64,000 bases of DNA from Mucilaginibacter inviolabilis. GTDB lineage: Bacteria > Bacteroidota > Bacteroidia > Sphingobacteriales > Sphingobacteriaceae. Below, one piece after another: positions 35,377 through 43,962 of this stretch (the first letter of the stretch is position 1; each line of letters starts with the position of its first letter). Position numbers and translations under genes: made by a program. The stretch is from the NCBI RefSeq assembly GCF_011089895.1, contig NZ_JAANAT010000001.1:2542001-2606000 (forward strand), read 5' to 3'. The notes beneath the pieces are model-generated. The model searched no databases and was not told the origin of the DNA. It worked only from the letters and a program-made list of their open reading frames with translations.

Positions 35377-35430
35377 TTAGGGGAGTATACTTACCTCTGC
35401 GTGGTTGTTCACATTAATATGGTTTTTGCG
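35377..35430 (-). pseudogene. 3'-end fragment of a collagen-like lipoprotein gene
   Basis: The fragment reads KNHINVNNHAEVS before a stop and matches the C-terminus of the intact gene (QNHINVNKYEEVSKF). Nothing upstream of it is related. It is the oldest-looking remnant of a tandem duplication. Confidence 0.65.
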
Positions 35431-35572
35431 CATTGATTTCATCAGCGTATCTATTTTGCAACCACTACTTATTTATTAGAGGTTTTATAATGTCAAAGAT
35501 ATATGCCCCGGTTAACAATAGCAGTAGTGATACTACGGTATTGATATGCGGGTTTTACGCAAAATATTACGT

Positions 35573-36028
35573 TTACTTCATGCTCAAAAACTTGTCTACC
35601 TCCTCATATTTGTTAACCGTAATAGGTTAGGCAATAATCTCCGGCTTTACCCAAGTTGGGGGCAGGCGAACCTGCCCCGCTTAGGGTAGCGCTTCCGGCA
35701 GCACCCGGTGCACCGGTAGCACCGTTTAATGAAAATCCGCCTCTCCAACCTGCAGTAGTTTTGAGGCCATACAATAAGCCAGTAGCGGTATCCCGGTAAT
35801 AATCGCCAATAGCGCCTTTAGCAGCTTCCTGAACGTTTTTTCTACTATAAACTCATACTGCCTGCTGTGCCATTTGTCCCGGCAAAACCGGCAGGCCCAA
35901 CAGCACCAATTGAGCCCTTATCGCCGGTATCGCCTTTGGGACATGCAGCGCCGTCTTTACTGCATGAGGTCGTTAACAGCATGGCTACTGTGCTGCTGCT
36001 AATAAATAGGACTATCAAATTTCTTTAT
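35573..36028 (-). pseudogene. Decayed copy of the collagen-like lipoprotein gene
   Basis: Sequence closely related to the gene at 36083-37039 but broken in several ways. The start codon is lost (ATA in place of ATG, then a one-base shift); SCSKDGAACPKGDTGDKGS can be read and matches the intact lipobox region; a TAG stop follows NGTAGSMSL; a later piece reads KGAIGDYYRDTATG; and the copy then jumps directly to the C-terminal residues KFLSMK, having lost about 500 bases that encode the second half. Both ends are retained, so it is a duplicate with an internal deletion, not a partial transfer. Confidence 0.85.
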
Positions 36029-36082
36029 GTAAATAAATTTCAAGGGGTATTAAAATTGGGGGTCTCGAAACTACAGAGTAGA

Positions 36083-37039
36083 TTATTTGATATTCAAGAA
36101 CTTGCTTACCTCCTCATATTTGTTAACATTAATATGGTTTTGCTGTAACTGAATGGCAAAGTGCCCGGATACCGCCAGTATCTTATATTTTGTTGTAAAA
36201 GGCTGATAGGTACTGGTAGCTGGCGGATCTTTGGTTATTGGGGTAAAATAAAAATACAGGTTTATTTTACCCACAAAAGTTTCGTAAGCATAATTATAAT
36301 TGTAGCCAACACCCGGATATGTAAATGGAAGAGGTTGCCATTGCGCTGTATTTCCATTCGGATCGGCTTGAAAATAGACTAATATCATCCCTGCATTTAA
36401 TACATCGGCCGTGATCAGTGAGCTATAATGCTCCACACCTTTAACCGGATTATAAGAGCCGTTAATAGGATAATTGAAGTTGTTGTTCCACTGGTTACTT
36501 TCTATGATAAAAATCTCTGTTTGAACATTGGCATTCCCTTCAGGCCCCTGCGGCCCTACGGGCCCCCGCAAGTTTACGGGAGCCCCCCACCCCGAGCCAG
36601 ATTTAGGGCCGTATAATAGGTAGTTGATTTTATCCAGATAATAATCGCCGGTTTTACCCAAGCTTGGGGCAGGCACGCCTGCCCCGCTTAAGGTAGTGCT
36701 TCCGGCAGCACCCGTTGCACCGGTAGCACCTTTTAATGAGAGACCGCCTCCCCAGCCAGTGGCCGTTTTAGGGCCGTACAATAAACCGGTAGCGGTATCC
36801 AGGTAATAATCGCCAATAGCGCCTTTTGTAGCCACAGGAGTGGTAGTGCCACTGTAAATCATATTACCGGCTGTACCATTTGCCCCGGCTGGACCGGCGG
36901 GCCCAACTGCCCCAGTTGAGCCTTTATCGCCGGTATCACCTTTAGGCCCTGCAGCACCGTCCTTGCTGCAAGAGATCGTAAACAACATTATAATTGATGC
37001 TAATAATAGCAGTGTGTAATTAATTTTCTTCATATCCAT
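36083..37039 (-). CDS. Collagen-like surface lipoprotein
   Basis: A 318-residue lipoprotein (lipobox TISC, lipid cysteine about residue 24; an alternative start is the third-residue Met). Residues 26-57 are a Gly-X-Y collagen-type stretch (AAGPKGDTGDKG, GPAGPAGANG). Two copies of an about 30-residue module follow (GDYYLDTATGLLYGPK and GDYYLDKINYLLYGPK), each ending in a short Gly-X-Y run. The last 140 residues form a beta-rich domain of unknown role with many aromatic residues. Surface display and adhesion are inferred. A decayed copy and a fragment lie directly downstream, so the locus has duplicated. Confidence 0.8.
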   Translation of the reverse strand: MDMKKINYTLLLLASIIMLFTISCSKDGAAGPKGDTGDKGSTGAVGPAGPAGANGTAGNMIYSGTTTPVATKGAIGDYYLDTATGLLYGPKTATGWGGGLSLKGATGATGAAGSTTLSGAGVPAPSLGKTGDYYLDKINYLLYGPKSGSGWGAPVNLRGPVGPQGPEGNANVQTEIFIIESNQWNNNFNYPINGSYNPVKGVEHYSSLITADVLNAGMILVYFQADPNGNTAQWQPLPFTYPGVGYNYNYAYETFVGKINLYFYFTPITKDPPATSTYQPFTTKYKILAVSGHFAIQLQQNHINVNKYEEVSKFLNIK

Positions 37040-37235
37040 GTATCCCGAAAGTTTGTAAAAACAGCACTTAAAAAATTATCGCTAGTATTAATAATCTTTC
37101 AAGTAATATTTCATTTGCAATATTCCTTAAATCAAACAAACCGGTCAATCACAGAAAACGGTGATTTTTAACAAGAGACCGCAAGCCCTAAAACAGGCTA
37201 AATGCCTACACTAGGGCACGAATATGGCGGGGAAT

Positions 37236-37275
37236 AAAACACAAAAGGGAGGCTAGTGCCTCCCTTTTGTGTTTT
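37236..37275. terminator. Strong bidirectional terminator
   Basis: A perfect 18-bp stem, AAAACACAAAAGGGAGGC and its complement around a TAGT loop, with T-rich ends on both strands. It follows the GH105 gene. Confidence 0.9.
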
Positions 37276-37291
37276 ATAAGAATATTTCGTT

Positions 37292-38449
37292 TTAGTTTTT
37301 TGCAGCAGCCGGATGGGTATTTAAATACTGATATAGCTGAGTTCCGGTAAGCAGAAACGCGCCCACTCCGTACACTTCGGTACTGTTTTCGGTAACGGCA
37401 TCGGGGCTGGCCCCTATGCGTTGTACATACCCCAGCATCCCATCGGCATGCACCGAAGCTGTTAGTGCGGCCCAGGCTTTTTTTACCACAGGCCAATAGG
37501 TTTTGTTATCCAGCATGCCGTGGTTAAGGCCCCACAACAGGGCGTAACAATAAAAGCCGGTACCGCTTGTTTCTTTAACCGGATAACTTTCCGGATCGAG
37601 CAGAGAGGCGTGCCAGCTGCCATCGGGTTGTTGCAGTGAGGATATCCTGGCCGCCATATCGCGGTATAATTTTTCAAACTTCTTTTTGTCTGGATAATTG
37701 GCAGGCATATTTTCCATCACCCTCACCAAACCGGCCAGCACCCAGCCATTGCCCCTGGCCCAAAATACTTTCTTGCCGTTCTTTTCTTTTTTATCCAGGT
37801 AGCTACCATCTCTAAAATACAGGTGCTCGGCAGGGTCATACAGATAATCGGTTGTTTTCCACCAAAGTTTAGTGGCTGTATTTAAATATTGAAGATTACC
37901 TGTTGCTGTACTCAAATAACTTAAAGCCGTAGGGCCCATAAACAAGGCATCGCACCATGCCCATTCTCTGGAGGCTATATGATTTTTCCATTCCAGCGAT
38001 TCGTCATGCGGCTTGTTCACAATGCTATCGGCTAATAAGGTGAAGGGCGCAATCATTTTTTTGTCCTTGTATTTTGCATATAGCAAGGAATAGGTTTGCC
38101 CTATACAATAATCATCAGCCATAAAACGATCGCGTCCGGTATTCCAGCCCAGATCGTTGCCTATATTCACCAGTGTTGTTAAATACTTTTCGTTGTTTTT
38201 GAGTGATCCCAGTGCATAAATGCCGGTATAACAGGCAGCGTTTGTCCAATCGACTTTAGCGTGTTTAAAACCATTGGTATTCCAGTCATTAATCTGCCAA
38301 TCTGCAACCCGGTGCATGATGTTGAGTATATATGCTTTTTGCAGCAGCGAATCGGGTTTAACCGCAGGCTTTACAGCATAAGCTTTTATACCAGGGATCA
38401 AAAATAGCAGTAACGTACAAAGGTATTTGAATTTTAACTGGGCAATCAT
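37292..38449 (-). CDS. GH105 unsaturated rhamnogalacturonyl hydrolase
   Basis: A 385-residue exported enzyme (signal peptide 1-25, ending AYA) of the GH88/GH105 (alpha/alpha)6-barrel group. Family marks are WCDALFMGPTAL with the catalytic D167, FWARGNGWVLAGL and SGTGFYCYALLWG. GH105 removes unsaturated galacturonate from rhamnogalacturonan fragments left by pectin lyases, releasing rhamnose-ended products. That links it to the rhamnose operon at 21-27 kb, although the two loci are 10 kb apart. A terminator follows directly. An alternative substrate is an unsaturated glucuronyl sugar, as in some GH88 enzymes. Confidence 0.88.
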   Translation of the reverse strand: MIAQLKFKYLCTLLLFLIPGIKAYAVKPAVKPDSLLQKAYILNIMHRVADWQINDWNTNGFKHAKVDWTNAACYTGIYALGSLKNNEKYLTTLVNIGNDLGWNTGRDRFMADDYCIGQTYSLLYAKYKDKKMIAPFTLLADSIVNKPHDESLEWKNHIASREWAWCDALFMGPTALSYLSTATGNLQYLNTATKLWWKTTDYLYDPAEHLYFRDGSYLDKKEKNGKKVFWARGNGWVLAGLVRVMENMPANYPDKKKFEKLYRDMAARISSLQQPDGSWHASLLDPESYPVKETSGTGFYCYALLWGLNHGMLDNKTYWPVVKKAWAALTASVHADGMLGYVQRIGASPDAVTENSTEVYGVGAFLLTGTQLYQYLNTHPAAAKN

Positions 38450-38502
38450 TTTCAGGTATTTTTAGGTTAGGCTTTAAAGATAAATATTTTACCCGAAGTT
38501 GA

Positions 38503-38973
38503 TTACTTCACTACTGTAGCTTCCAGTTCAATCTTTAGTGTTTCAAAAAGACTTTTCACTTCTAACAACGTGAGCGATTGTTTGATGCCATGTTTAGCCA
38601 CCCAATCCTGGAAAATTTGAAAGTGAGGCCAAAGTTCCGCGGTAGAAGTTGTATAGATATTTAATCTTACAATACCTTCGGGCTTGTAACCTGCCTCGCC
38701 GATCACTTGCTCCAAGTTTTGCAGAGCTTTAATTAATTGGGTTTTCATATCGTCGTTACTGGATATACCATCGGCGCTAATAGCCGTCTGTCCCGAAATA
38801 TACAGCGTACTTTCTGCATGTTTTACTTCAACCGCTTGTACATAGCTGCGCTTGTCCTGCCATTGCCAGGGGTTAATGATTCTTTTTTCCATCTTATTGG
38901 GGTTTTGAGTTTGTGCCAGAGCAGGCACCGTGATTATGAATAGTAATGCTAAAAGTTTTGCCGTTTTTTTCAT
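38503..38973 (-). CDS. Exported RidA-family protein
   Basis: A 156-residue RidA/YjgF-family protein with a clear signal peptide (MKKTAKLLALLFIITVPALAQ), which is unusual because RidA enamine deaminases normally work in the cytoplasm. The fold's marks are LYISGQTAIS, QLIKALQNLEQVIGEAG and VRLNIYTTS. The arginine that binds the 2-imino acid carboxylate in RidA (in the NVRL-type strand) appears as IVRLNIY, so the active site may be kept. The start at 38973 is chosen because longer readings spoil the signal peptide. The gene follows the Crp/Fnr gene after 93 bases. Confidence 0.82.
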   Translation of the reverse strand: MKKTAKLLALLFIITVPALAQTQNPNKMEKRIINPWQWQDKRSYVQAVEVKHAESTLYISGQTAISADGISSNDDMKTQLIKALQNLEQVIGEAGYKPEGIVRLNIYTTSTAELWPHFQIFQDWVAKHGIKQSLTLLEVKSLFETLKIELEATVVK

Positions 38974-39066
38974 GATCGTTGTTAAAAATTCATGAGGCAA
39001 AACTGCGCATAACACCCGGAATAGACAGTTGATAAACCTCACGATTATTCTGTGAGGAATATCACA

Positions 39067-39630
39067 TTAAGAAGATAACCTGCTCAGTGTTTCGCGCGAA
39101 ACACCCAGATAAGCAGCCAGCAGACCTTTAGGCACACGCTGAATAAGGGAAGGATATTGTTTAAGCAACTGTTCATAACGCTCTTTGGAGTTTAAGGTTA
39201 GCCAGGATATGATGCGGCGCTGAGATCCAATAAAACCAAAATTGGCTTTCTCCAGGAAAAAACGCACCATCTTTTGCATACTATCACACAACTTTTTGTA
39301 ATCATCGAGTGAAAGACAAAGTACCTCGGTATCTTCCAGGCACACTAAGGACATGGTTGCTTTTGTTTGTGTGTAAAAGGCATAAAAATCGCTCTCCCAC
39401 CAGTCTTCCATCGCAAACGAAACAATGTGCTCCTTTCCCGCTTCATCTGTATATACCAATTTTAAAAGCCCCGAGAGCACAAAGTAATGATACTTTACCG
39501 CTTCGCCCTCCTGTATCAGAAATTGGTGTTTTTTATACTTTTTAGCTGTAAAATGCGACCATACAAAGGCGAACTCTTCGTCGGTAAGCGGTACTATTTT
39601 TTCTATATGTCTTCTTAATATTTCCTCCAT
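39067..39630 (-). CDS. Crp/Fnr-family transcriptional regulator
   Basis: A 187-residue regulator. Residues 20-110 are a cyclic-nucleotide-binding-type beta-roll (FLIQEGEAVKYHYFVLSGLLKL) without the Arg/Ser pair that grips cAMP, so the signal is unknown. The C-terminal helix-turn-helix is PKGLLAAYLGVSRETLSRL. It has no iron-sulfur cysteines. It is 13 bases downstream of rpiA and so may be the last gene of the stress operon that begins at 41934. Proteins of this short type are common local regulators in Bacteroidota. Confidence 0.85.
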   Translation of the reverse strand: MEEILRRHIEKIVPLTDEEFAFVWSHFTAKKYKKHQFLIQEGEAVKYHYFVLSGLLKLVYTDEAGKEHIVSFAMEDWWESDFYAFYTQTKATMSLVCLEDTEVLCLSLDDYKKLCDSMQKMVRFFLEKANFGFIGSQRRIISWLTLNSKERYEQLLKQYPSLIQRVPKGLLAAYLGVSRETLSRLSS

Positions 39631-39643
39631 GTATAAGAAGATG

Positions 39644-40336
39644 CTATAATTCGGGCATAATAACCCTTATTCCCTTCTCTCCGGCAATAATAGCTTTGGT
39701 AGCCATCCCATAAAACAGGGAATGCTCTACAATTCCGGGAATCATTTTTATATCGATATTGAGCTGCTGCCAATGTGGCGTGTGAGCAAAATAAATATCG
39801 GCCAGCAGATTACCGTTATCAGAAATAACCGCGCCATCTTTCTGATCGCCCATACGTAATTTGATCTCGGCATCGGGATACGCAGCAGACTTGAGTTTAG
39901 CCAGCACAATCTGTAAAGCCTGCGGCAAAATTTCAATCACCAGCGGGTAGGTGGTAGTGAGTTGGGGTACAAATTTAGTATCATCACCCATTAAAATAAA
40001 TTCGGCAGCCATGGAGGCCAGTATTTTTTCGGTGGTATGGATGCCGCCGCCGCTTTTCAGAGCATTGAGTTGCTTGTCGAACTGGTCGCAGCCATCAAAA
40101 TAGATATCCAGATGTTTTACAGCCGATGCGGACTTTACATTTAAGCCTTGCTCTTGCAAATAGCTATTGGTTTTAAATGATGACGATACCAAAACAACAG
40201 ACCGGGCCAGACCCTCGTCCTGCCCGATCATATTGGCCAGGTGCAATACTGTTGTACCGGCACCCAGGCCAATTGTTTGCCCTGTTTCTATAAATTTAAA
40301 CGCGGCTTTGGCAGCCTCCAGTTTATAATCAGCCAT
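39644..40336 (-). CDS. rpiA: Ribose-5-phosphate isomerase A
   Basis: A 230-residue RpiA that interconverts ribose-5-P and ribulose-5-P in the pentose phosphate pathway. The substrate loop is GLGAGTTV, and the active-site Asp, Lys and Glu are kept in DGCDQFD, LKSGGGI and TEKILA. These motifs differ from the usual DGADE and KGGGG, so it is a divergent form. It lies in a probable operon of stress-type genes (SnoaL-like 26 bases upstream, Crp/Fnr 13 bases downstream); pentose phosphate flux supplies NADPH, which would fit oxidant stress (inference). Confidence 0.88.
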   Translation of the reverse strand: MADYKLEAAKAAFKFIETGQTIGLGAGTTVLHLANMIGQDEGLARSVVLVSSSFKTNSYLQEQGLNVKSASAVKHLDIYFDGCDQFDKQLNALKSGGGIHTTEKILASMAAEFILMGDDTKFVPQLTTTYPLVIEILPQALQIVLAKLKSAAYPDAEIKLRMGDQKDGAVISDNGNLLADIYFAHTPHWQQLNIDIKMIPGIVEHSLFYGMATKAIIAGEKGIRVIMPEL

Positions 40337-40362
40337 GTGTCTTAATTTTGCGGCAAGATAGT

Positions 40363-40785
40363 TTATATCCCCGCAATAAAAAAAGCATTGATGCCCGGCA
40401 CATCAGAAAGATAAGTAGCCATGCTTATGATCTTTCCTCCGTTCACCTCAAAAACAATGGCTACTTGCTCATCCAACAGCAAATTCCCGCGACTGGCTGT
40501 GTTATGCAACGATAAGGTAAAACCATTAAGACCAATCAGGATATATTTCAGATCGAAATTCACCCCAAAATGTTTTAGGCCCTGCGCCCGTTTGATGATC
40601 GCTTCGGCACCATTTGCCAAACCGGATAGTAAGCTGGTTCCGGGCAATGTCCAACTGGCATCGGCCGCCAATATGGAGCGCATGGTATCCCAATCATTGC
40701 TTTTTAATGAGGTGATAAATTTATTGGCAATGGCCAGTTTTTCATCATCGGTTGGCTGGGTATTATTTTGATTATCAGTTTTCAT
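40363..40785 (-). CDS. SnoaL-like (NTF2-fold) protein
   Basis: A 140-residue cytoplasmic protein with the NTF2/SnoaL-like cone fold: an opening helix (ANKFITSLKSNDWDTMRSIL), the AADASWTLPG strand turn and a closing sheet (VAIVFEVNGGKIISMATYLSD). Members include isomerases, cyclases and binding proteins, so no reaction is claimed. It follows the AhpD-like gene after 6 bases. Confidence 0.75.
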   Translation of the reverse strand: MKTDNQNNTQPTDDEKLAIANKFITSLKSNDWDTMRSILAADASWTLPGTSLLSGLANGAEAIIKRAQGLKHFGVNFDLKYILIGLNGFTLSLHNTASRGNLLLDEQVAIVFEVNGGKIISMATYLSDVPGINAFFIAGI

Positions 40786-40791
40786 TGTAAA

Positions 40792-41331
40792 TTAATTTAT
40801 TGGTTCGGCCAAAGGAAAATCAACCGGGATAGCGGTTGCCGCAAAAACATAATTGGTAAATATCCGTACGGTAACCAGACCTATAAGTTCCATCAAGGCA
40901 GCTTCATCAAAGCCGGCAGCATAAAAATCATCCAGGGACTGCTCATCTGCATGGCCTTTATTAATGGTTATTGATTTGGCCAATTGTACTATCGCATTCA
41001 CCTTATCATCGTTGCTTTTCCCTCTTCTCAGATCCAAGGTTTCTTCTTTGGTAAATCCGTTTTTAATGGCGGCCAAGGTGTGACCTGCCAAACAGTAGGC
41101 ACAGCCATTTATTTCTGACACGATAAGCGCTATGGCTTCTCTTTCTTTTGGCCTAAATACCCCATGGCTAAACGCGGCATCAAAATCAACAAAGCCTTTC
41201 AAGGCATTTTCGGAATAACCCATAGTAGCGTACAGGTTGGGCACCCTGCCTAATCTTTTTTGAAACTGATCAAATATAACCTGCGATCCGGCGCTTACCT
41301 GATCGCGGTTGGGCACTTGTATTGTTTTCAT
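40792..41331 (-). CDS. AhpD-like peroxidase (carboxymuconolactone decarboxylase family)
   Basis: A 179-residue all-helical protein of the AhpD/CMD family. The redox motif CAYCLAGH holds the two active cysteines and the proton-relay histidine, and an upstream EREAIALIVSEINGC helix is typical of the peroxidase-related branch. It probably reduces peroxides, or acts on a reactive small molecule, in the cytoplasm. It sits 33 bases downstream of the DUF417 gene under the same promoter, which suggests a joint answer to reactive chlorine or carbonyl stress. Confidence 0.85.
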   Translation of the reverse strand: MKTIQVPNRDQVSAGSQVIFDQFQKRLGRVPNLYATMGYSENALKGFVDFDAAFSHGVFRPKEREAIALIVSEINGCAYCLAGHTLAAIKNGFTKEETLDLRRGKSNDDKVNAIVQLAKSITINKGHADEQSLDDFYAAGFDEAALMELIGLVTVRIFTNYVFAATAIPVDFPLAEPIN

Positions 41332-41364
41332 GATATTATGTTTAAAGATTTTATTAAAGATAAC

Positions 41365-41934
41365 TTATTTTGATTTTTGGCGATTGAGGTAAAGCCTTGC
41401 CGATTCGCTCATGGTGATGATAGCGCCACCCAGTATCACCAGATCCTTAATTACCAAACGCCCCCTACCAGAAAGATACGGGAAACCCCATTGCGCATCG
41501 GTTAAGTGCGGCACCCAACTTTCGTGCGTCGTAACCAGGAACGAGAGTGTCCCCAAGGTGAGGATAGCGATAAGCAAACTGCCAATCATACTGGCTAAAG
41601 GAGCTATCCGGTATAAGGCCACCAATACGGCTAATGTTACCAGGAAAATCCCCAAACCGGTTGAAAATCCGTAGGTATTGTTTTCGATGTTCCACTGATG
41701 ATTGGCGGGTATCAACTCGCCTTCTTTATTCTGATGGGTTTTGTATTCAGTTGGGTGATTATAAAAGAAAGACATGAAGGGGCTGTTGGCTACAAAAGGC
41801 ACAATACCATCGGCCTCGTAAGTAAAAAATTTAAGGCAGCCTATCCAAAGGAACACCACAACGATACCAAAACGGATAACTTTTTTGCCCAATTGATCGA
41901 GGTTGGCGATGCTGTTTATAATAGAAGTTTTCAT
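41365..41934 (-). CDS. DUF417 (RclC/YkgB-like) membrane protein
   Basis: A 189-residue inner membrane protein with four helices of the DUF417 family, whose E. coli member RclC is induced by reactive chlorine. Family marks are FLWIGCLKFFTYEADGIVPFV and NSPFMSFFY near the first loop, and GRLVIKDLVILGGAI in the last helix. A start at 41973 is possible, but the promoter TAGCTTTG lies inside it, so the ATG at 41934 is used. It is first in a probable five-gene operon and lies beside an AraC regulator, as rclC does beside rclR; rclA and rclB are absent. Confidence 0.85.
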   Translation of the reverse strand: MKTSIINSIANLDQLGKKVIRFGIVVVFLWIGCLKFFTYEADGIVPFVANSPFMSFFYNHPTEYKTHQNKEGELIPANHQWNIENNTYGFSTGLGIFLVTLAVLVALYRIAPLASMIGSLLIAILTLGTLSFLVTTHESWVPHLTDAQWGFPYLSGRGRLVIKDLVILGGAIITMSESARLYLNRQKSK

Positions 41935-41952
41935 GATGTAATTTTGTTTAAT

Positions 41953-41981
41953 CAAAGCTACATCAGTTATCAACGCCCCAA
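41953..41981 (-). promoter_or_regulatory. Promoter of the DUF417-AhpD operon
   Basis: On the minus strand TTG (41979-41981), 18 bases, then TAGCTTTG (41953-41960) match the -33/-7 consensus. The ATG at 41934 is 19 bases further on. Confidence 0.65.
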
Positions 41982-41996
41982 CATGGACGAATGTGG

Positions 41997-42857
41997 CTAT
42001 TGCTTGGACAAATCTGCCACAATGGAGATACCGGTTTTATCGCGAAAAGTTTGCGGTGAAACTTTGGTTACCTTTTTAAAAACACGGCTAAAATAAAATT
42101 CATCCTGAAACTGAAGCGCATAGGCAATTTCCTTGATGCTTTGCCGGGTTAGGTGCAGTCGCTTTTTGGCCTCCAGTATCAATCGTTCCTGGATCAACTG
42201 CGAAGGTGTTTTTTTAAAATAACGCATACAGCGCTTACTGAAACTATTGGGTGTTATGGCCAGTAGCTGCGCATAATCATTGGGTTTATGCAGGGTAAGA
42301 TAATGCTGATCCAACAGCCTGCTGAATTGCTCCATTTGCTCATCCTTTTCTTTACGATCCTGGTTACCGGCTATCAGCTTTACTTTAATAGTGCTTGACT
42401 TGGCCAGGAAGAGTTGCAAATACGCCCGGAGAACGATCTCTGATGGAGACACCTGTCCAAACTCTTGATCAACCTCGACTAACAGCTGCTCAAATACCCG
42501 GGCATCGTCGGTGGTTAGTTTAACACAGGGTTGTATATACAAATTATTAAACAACAAACCATTGCAGGCAACCTCTTCCCGATGATATTCGATACAATAA
42601 AAGTCGGAGTGAAACTGCAGCATGGTTAATGGTTCAGGTTTATTATGCTCCAGGTAAATAACCTGTAAGGGTGTCGAGAACAGGAGAATAGGTCCGGCAT
42701 AGTTAAACTTGCCAAAATCGGCATGATAAACACCTTTTCCTTCAGGAATAAATAAGATAGTATATTCAGAGAACTGAGCCGGTGAGCTCAGCAGATCGGT
42801 ATCTGCATTTTTTAACCCAATCAGATATTCGCCAGATCTTGAAAATACTTCTTGCAT
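41997..42857 (-). CDS. AraC-family regulator (stress operon side)
   Basis: A 286-residue regulator with an N-terminal cupin-like sensing domain (ILFIPEGKGVYHADFG) and a C-terminal double helix-turn-helix (DYAQLLAITPNSFSKRCMRYF and SIKEIAYALQFQDEFYFSRVFKKVTKVSPQ, the second typical of AraC). It reads into the DUF417 promoter region in the same direction and is the obvious candidate to control that operon. It also lies 67 bases downstream of galM, so some transcription could come from the sugar operon. The effector is unknown. Confidence 0.88.
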   Translation of the reverse strand: MQEVFSRSGEYLIGLKNADTDLLSSPAQFSEYTILFIPEGKGVYHADFGKFNYAGPILLFSTPLQVIYLEHNKPEPLTMLQFHSDFYCIEYHREEVACNGLLFNNLYIQPCVKLTTDDARVFEQLLVEVDQEFGQVSPSEIVLRAYLQLFLAKSSTIKVKLIAGNQDRKEKDEQMEQFSRLLDQHYLTLHKPNDYAQLLAITPNSFSKRCMRYFKKTPSQLIQERLILEAKKRLHLTRQSIKEIAYALQFQDEFYFSRVFKKVTKVSPQTFRDKTGISIVADLSKQ

Positions 42858-42924
42858 GTTTATTTATATTTAACAGAGCTAAAAGTAAATATTTCCGGTA
42901 TACCCATCTGTATAAATGTGACCC

Positions 42925-43962
42925 TTAAATAGTCCCAAACTTATAAATGATACTTTCCCGATAAGTATCGCCGGGGTTTAATACTGTTGAAGGAAAATTG
43001 AGGTGATTAGGACTATCCGGATAATACTGGCATTCCAAACATAGGCCATCAAAAGGGCTATACTGTTCTCCTTTGCAGCCCGAATGTTTGCTTTGTAAAT
43101 AATCACCAGTGTAGACTATGAGAGATGGATAGGTAGTAAATATTTCCAGCTTGCGCCCCGATTTTTTTTCGGTCAACTCGGCCGCCAATTTATGGGCATT
43201 AACTAATTGTCCGCTCAACACATAACACTCATTTAAACCGGTAATGTTGATTTCGTTTATCAACATTTTACTTCGGATGGTAGTCCCTGAAAAACCTTTG
43301 CTCCCCACAGACTCAATAAGTCCCGTGGGGATATAGGCCGTACCATTTTGCAGCATAGTTGCTGCATGCACAGTAAGTATATGATCAAATATCTTGGCTC
43401 CGTTATTTGATAAATTGAAATATGCATGATTGGTAAAGTTGGCTACTGTTCTTTTATCCGTCGACGCGTAATAGCTAATGATCAGCTCATTCAGATCCGT
43501 CCATATATAATGCACCGTAAGTTCAAGGGTACCGGGATATCCGCCGTCTCCATCGGGGCTCTGTATCGTAAAAAACAACCCTTCTGCGGTAATTGCATAT
43601 TTAAAAATCCGGCTGTTAAAACCATTGTTGCCGCCATGGTTAGTATTTTCACCATCATTTTTTTCAAGATGCCAAGTGGTATCATCCAGCTCAAAACTAC
43701 CCCCTCCTATCCTGTTGGCGTAACGACCTATGGTTGAACCAATATAACAGTCATCATCCAAATAGCCCTGCAATGATGAAAATCCTAAGACCACGTTGCC
43801 ATAAGTGCCATACCCATCAGGTACCACTGCCGAAACCAGCGTAGCCCCATAATTGGTCAGTTCCACATAGGCACCATGAGCATTCTCCATTTTAAAGAGA
43901 CAGACAGGCTCACCGTCATGATCTCCCCATTCCTGCCAGGTTATATTGGTAGTATTGCTCAT
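42925..43962 (-). CDS. galM: Aldose 1-epimerase (galactose mutarotase)
   Basis: A 345-residue cytoplasmic beta-sandwich enzyme that interconverts alpha and beta anomers of aldoses. The substrate-binding marks are IGRYANRI, NHGG (first catalytic His), NHAYFNL (second His) and the catalytic Glu in LCLECQYYPDSPN. There is no signal peptide. Its ATG overlaps the stop of the DUF5107-TPR gene by 4 bases. It completes a sugar-uptake locus with a transporter and a clan GH-D hydrolase and would feed galactose or a similar hexose into metabolism. Confidence 0.93.
   Translation of the reverse strand: MSNTTNITWQEWGDHDGEPVCLFKMENAHGAYVELTNYGATLVSAVVPDGYGTYGNVVLGFSSLQGYLDDDCYIGSTIGRYANRIGGGSFELDDTTWHLEKNDGENTNHGGNNGFNSRIFKYAITAEGLFFTIQSPDGDGGYPGTLELTVHYIWTDLNELIISYYASTDKRTVANFTNHAYFNLSNNGAKIFDHILTVHAATMLQNGTAYIPTGLIESVGSKGFSGTTIRSKMLINEINITGLNECYVLSGQLVNAHKLAAELTEKKSGRKLEIFTTYPSLIVYTGDYLQSKHSGCKGEQYSPFDGLCLECQYYPDSPNHLNFPSTVLNPGDTYRESIIYKFGTI

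Noticed and set aside
35433..35630. 65-codon open frame on the plus strand
   Set aside because: It is antisense to the decayed collagen-like copies and has no motif.
36083..37039. Phage tail fibre
   Set aside because: Collagen-like repeats occur in phage fibres, but the lipobox, the lack of phage genes and the neighbouring copies argue for a cell-surface lipoprotein.
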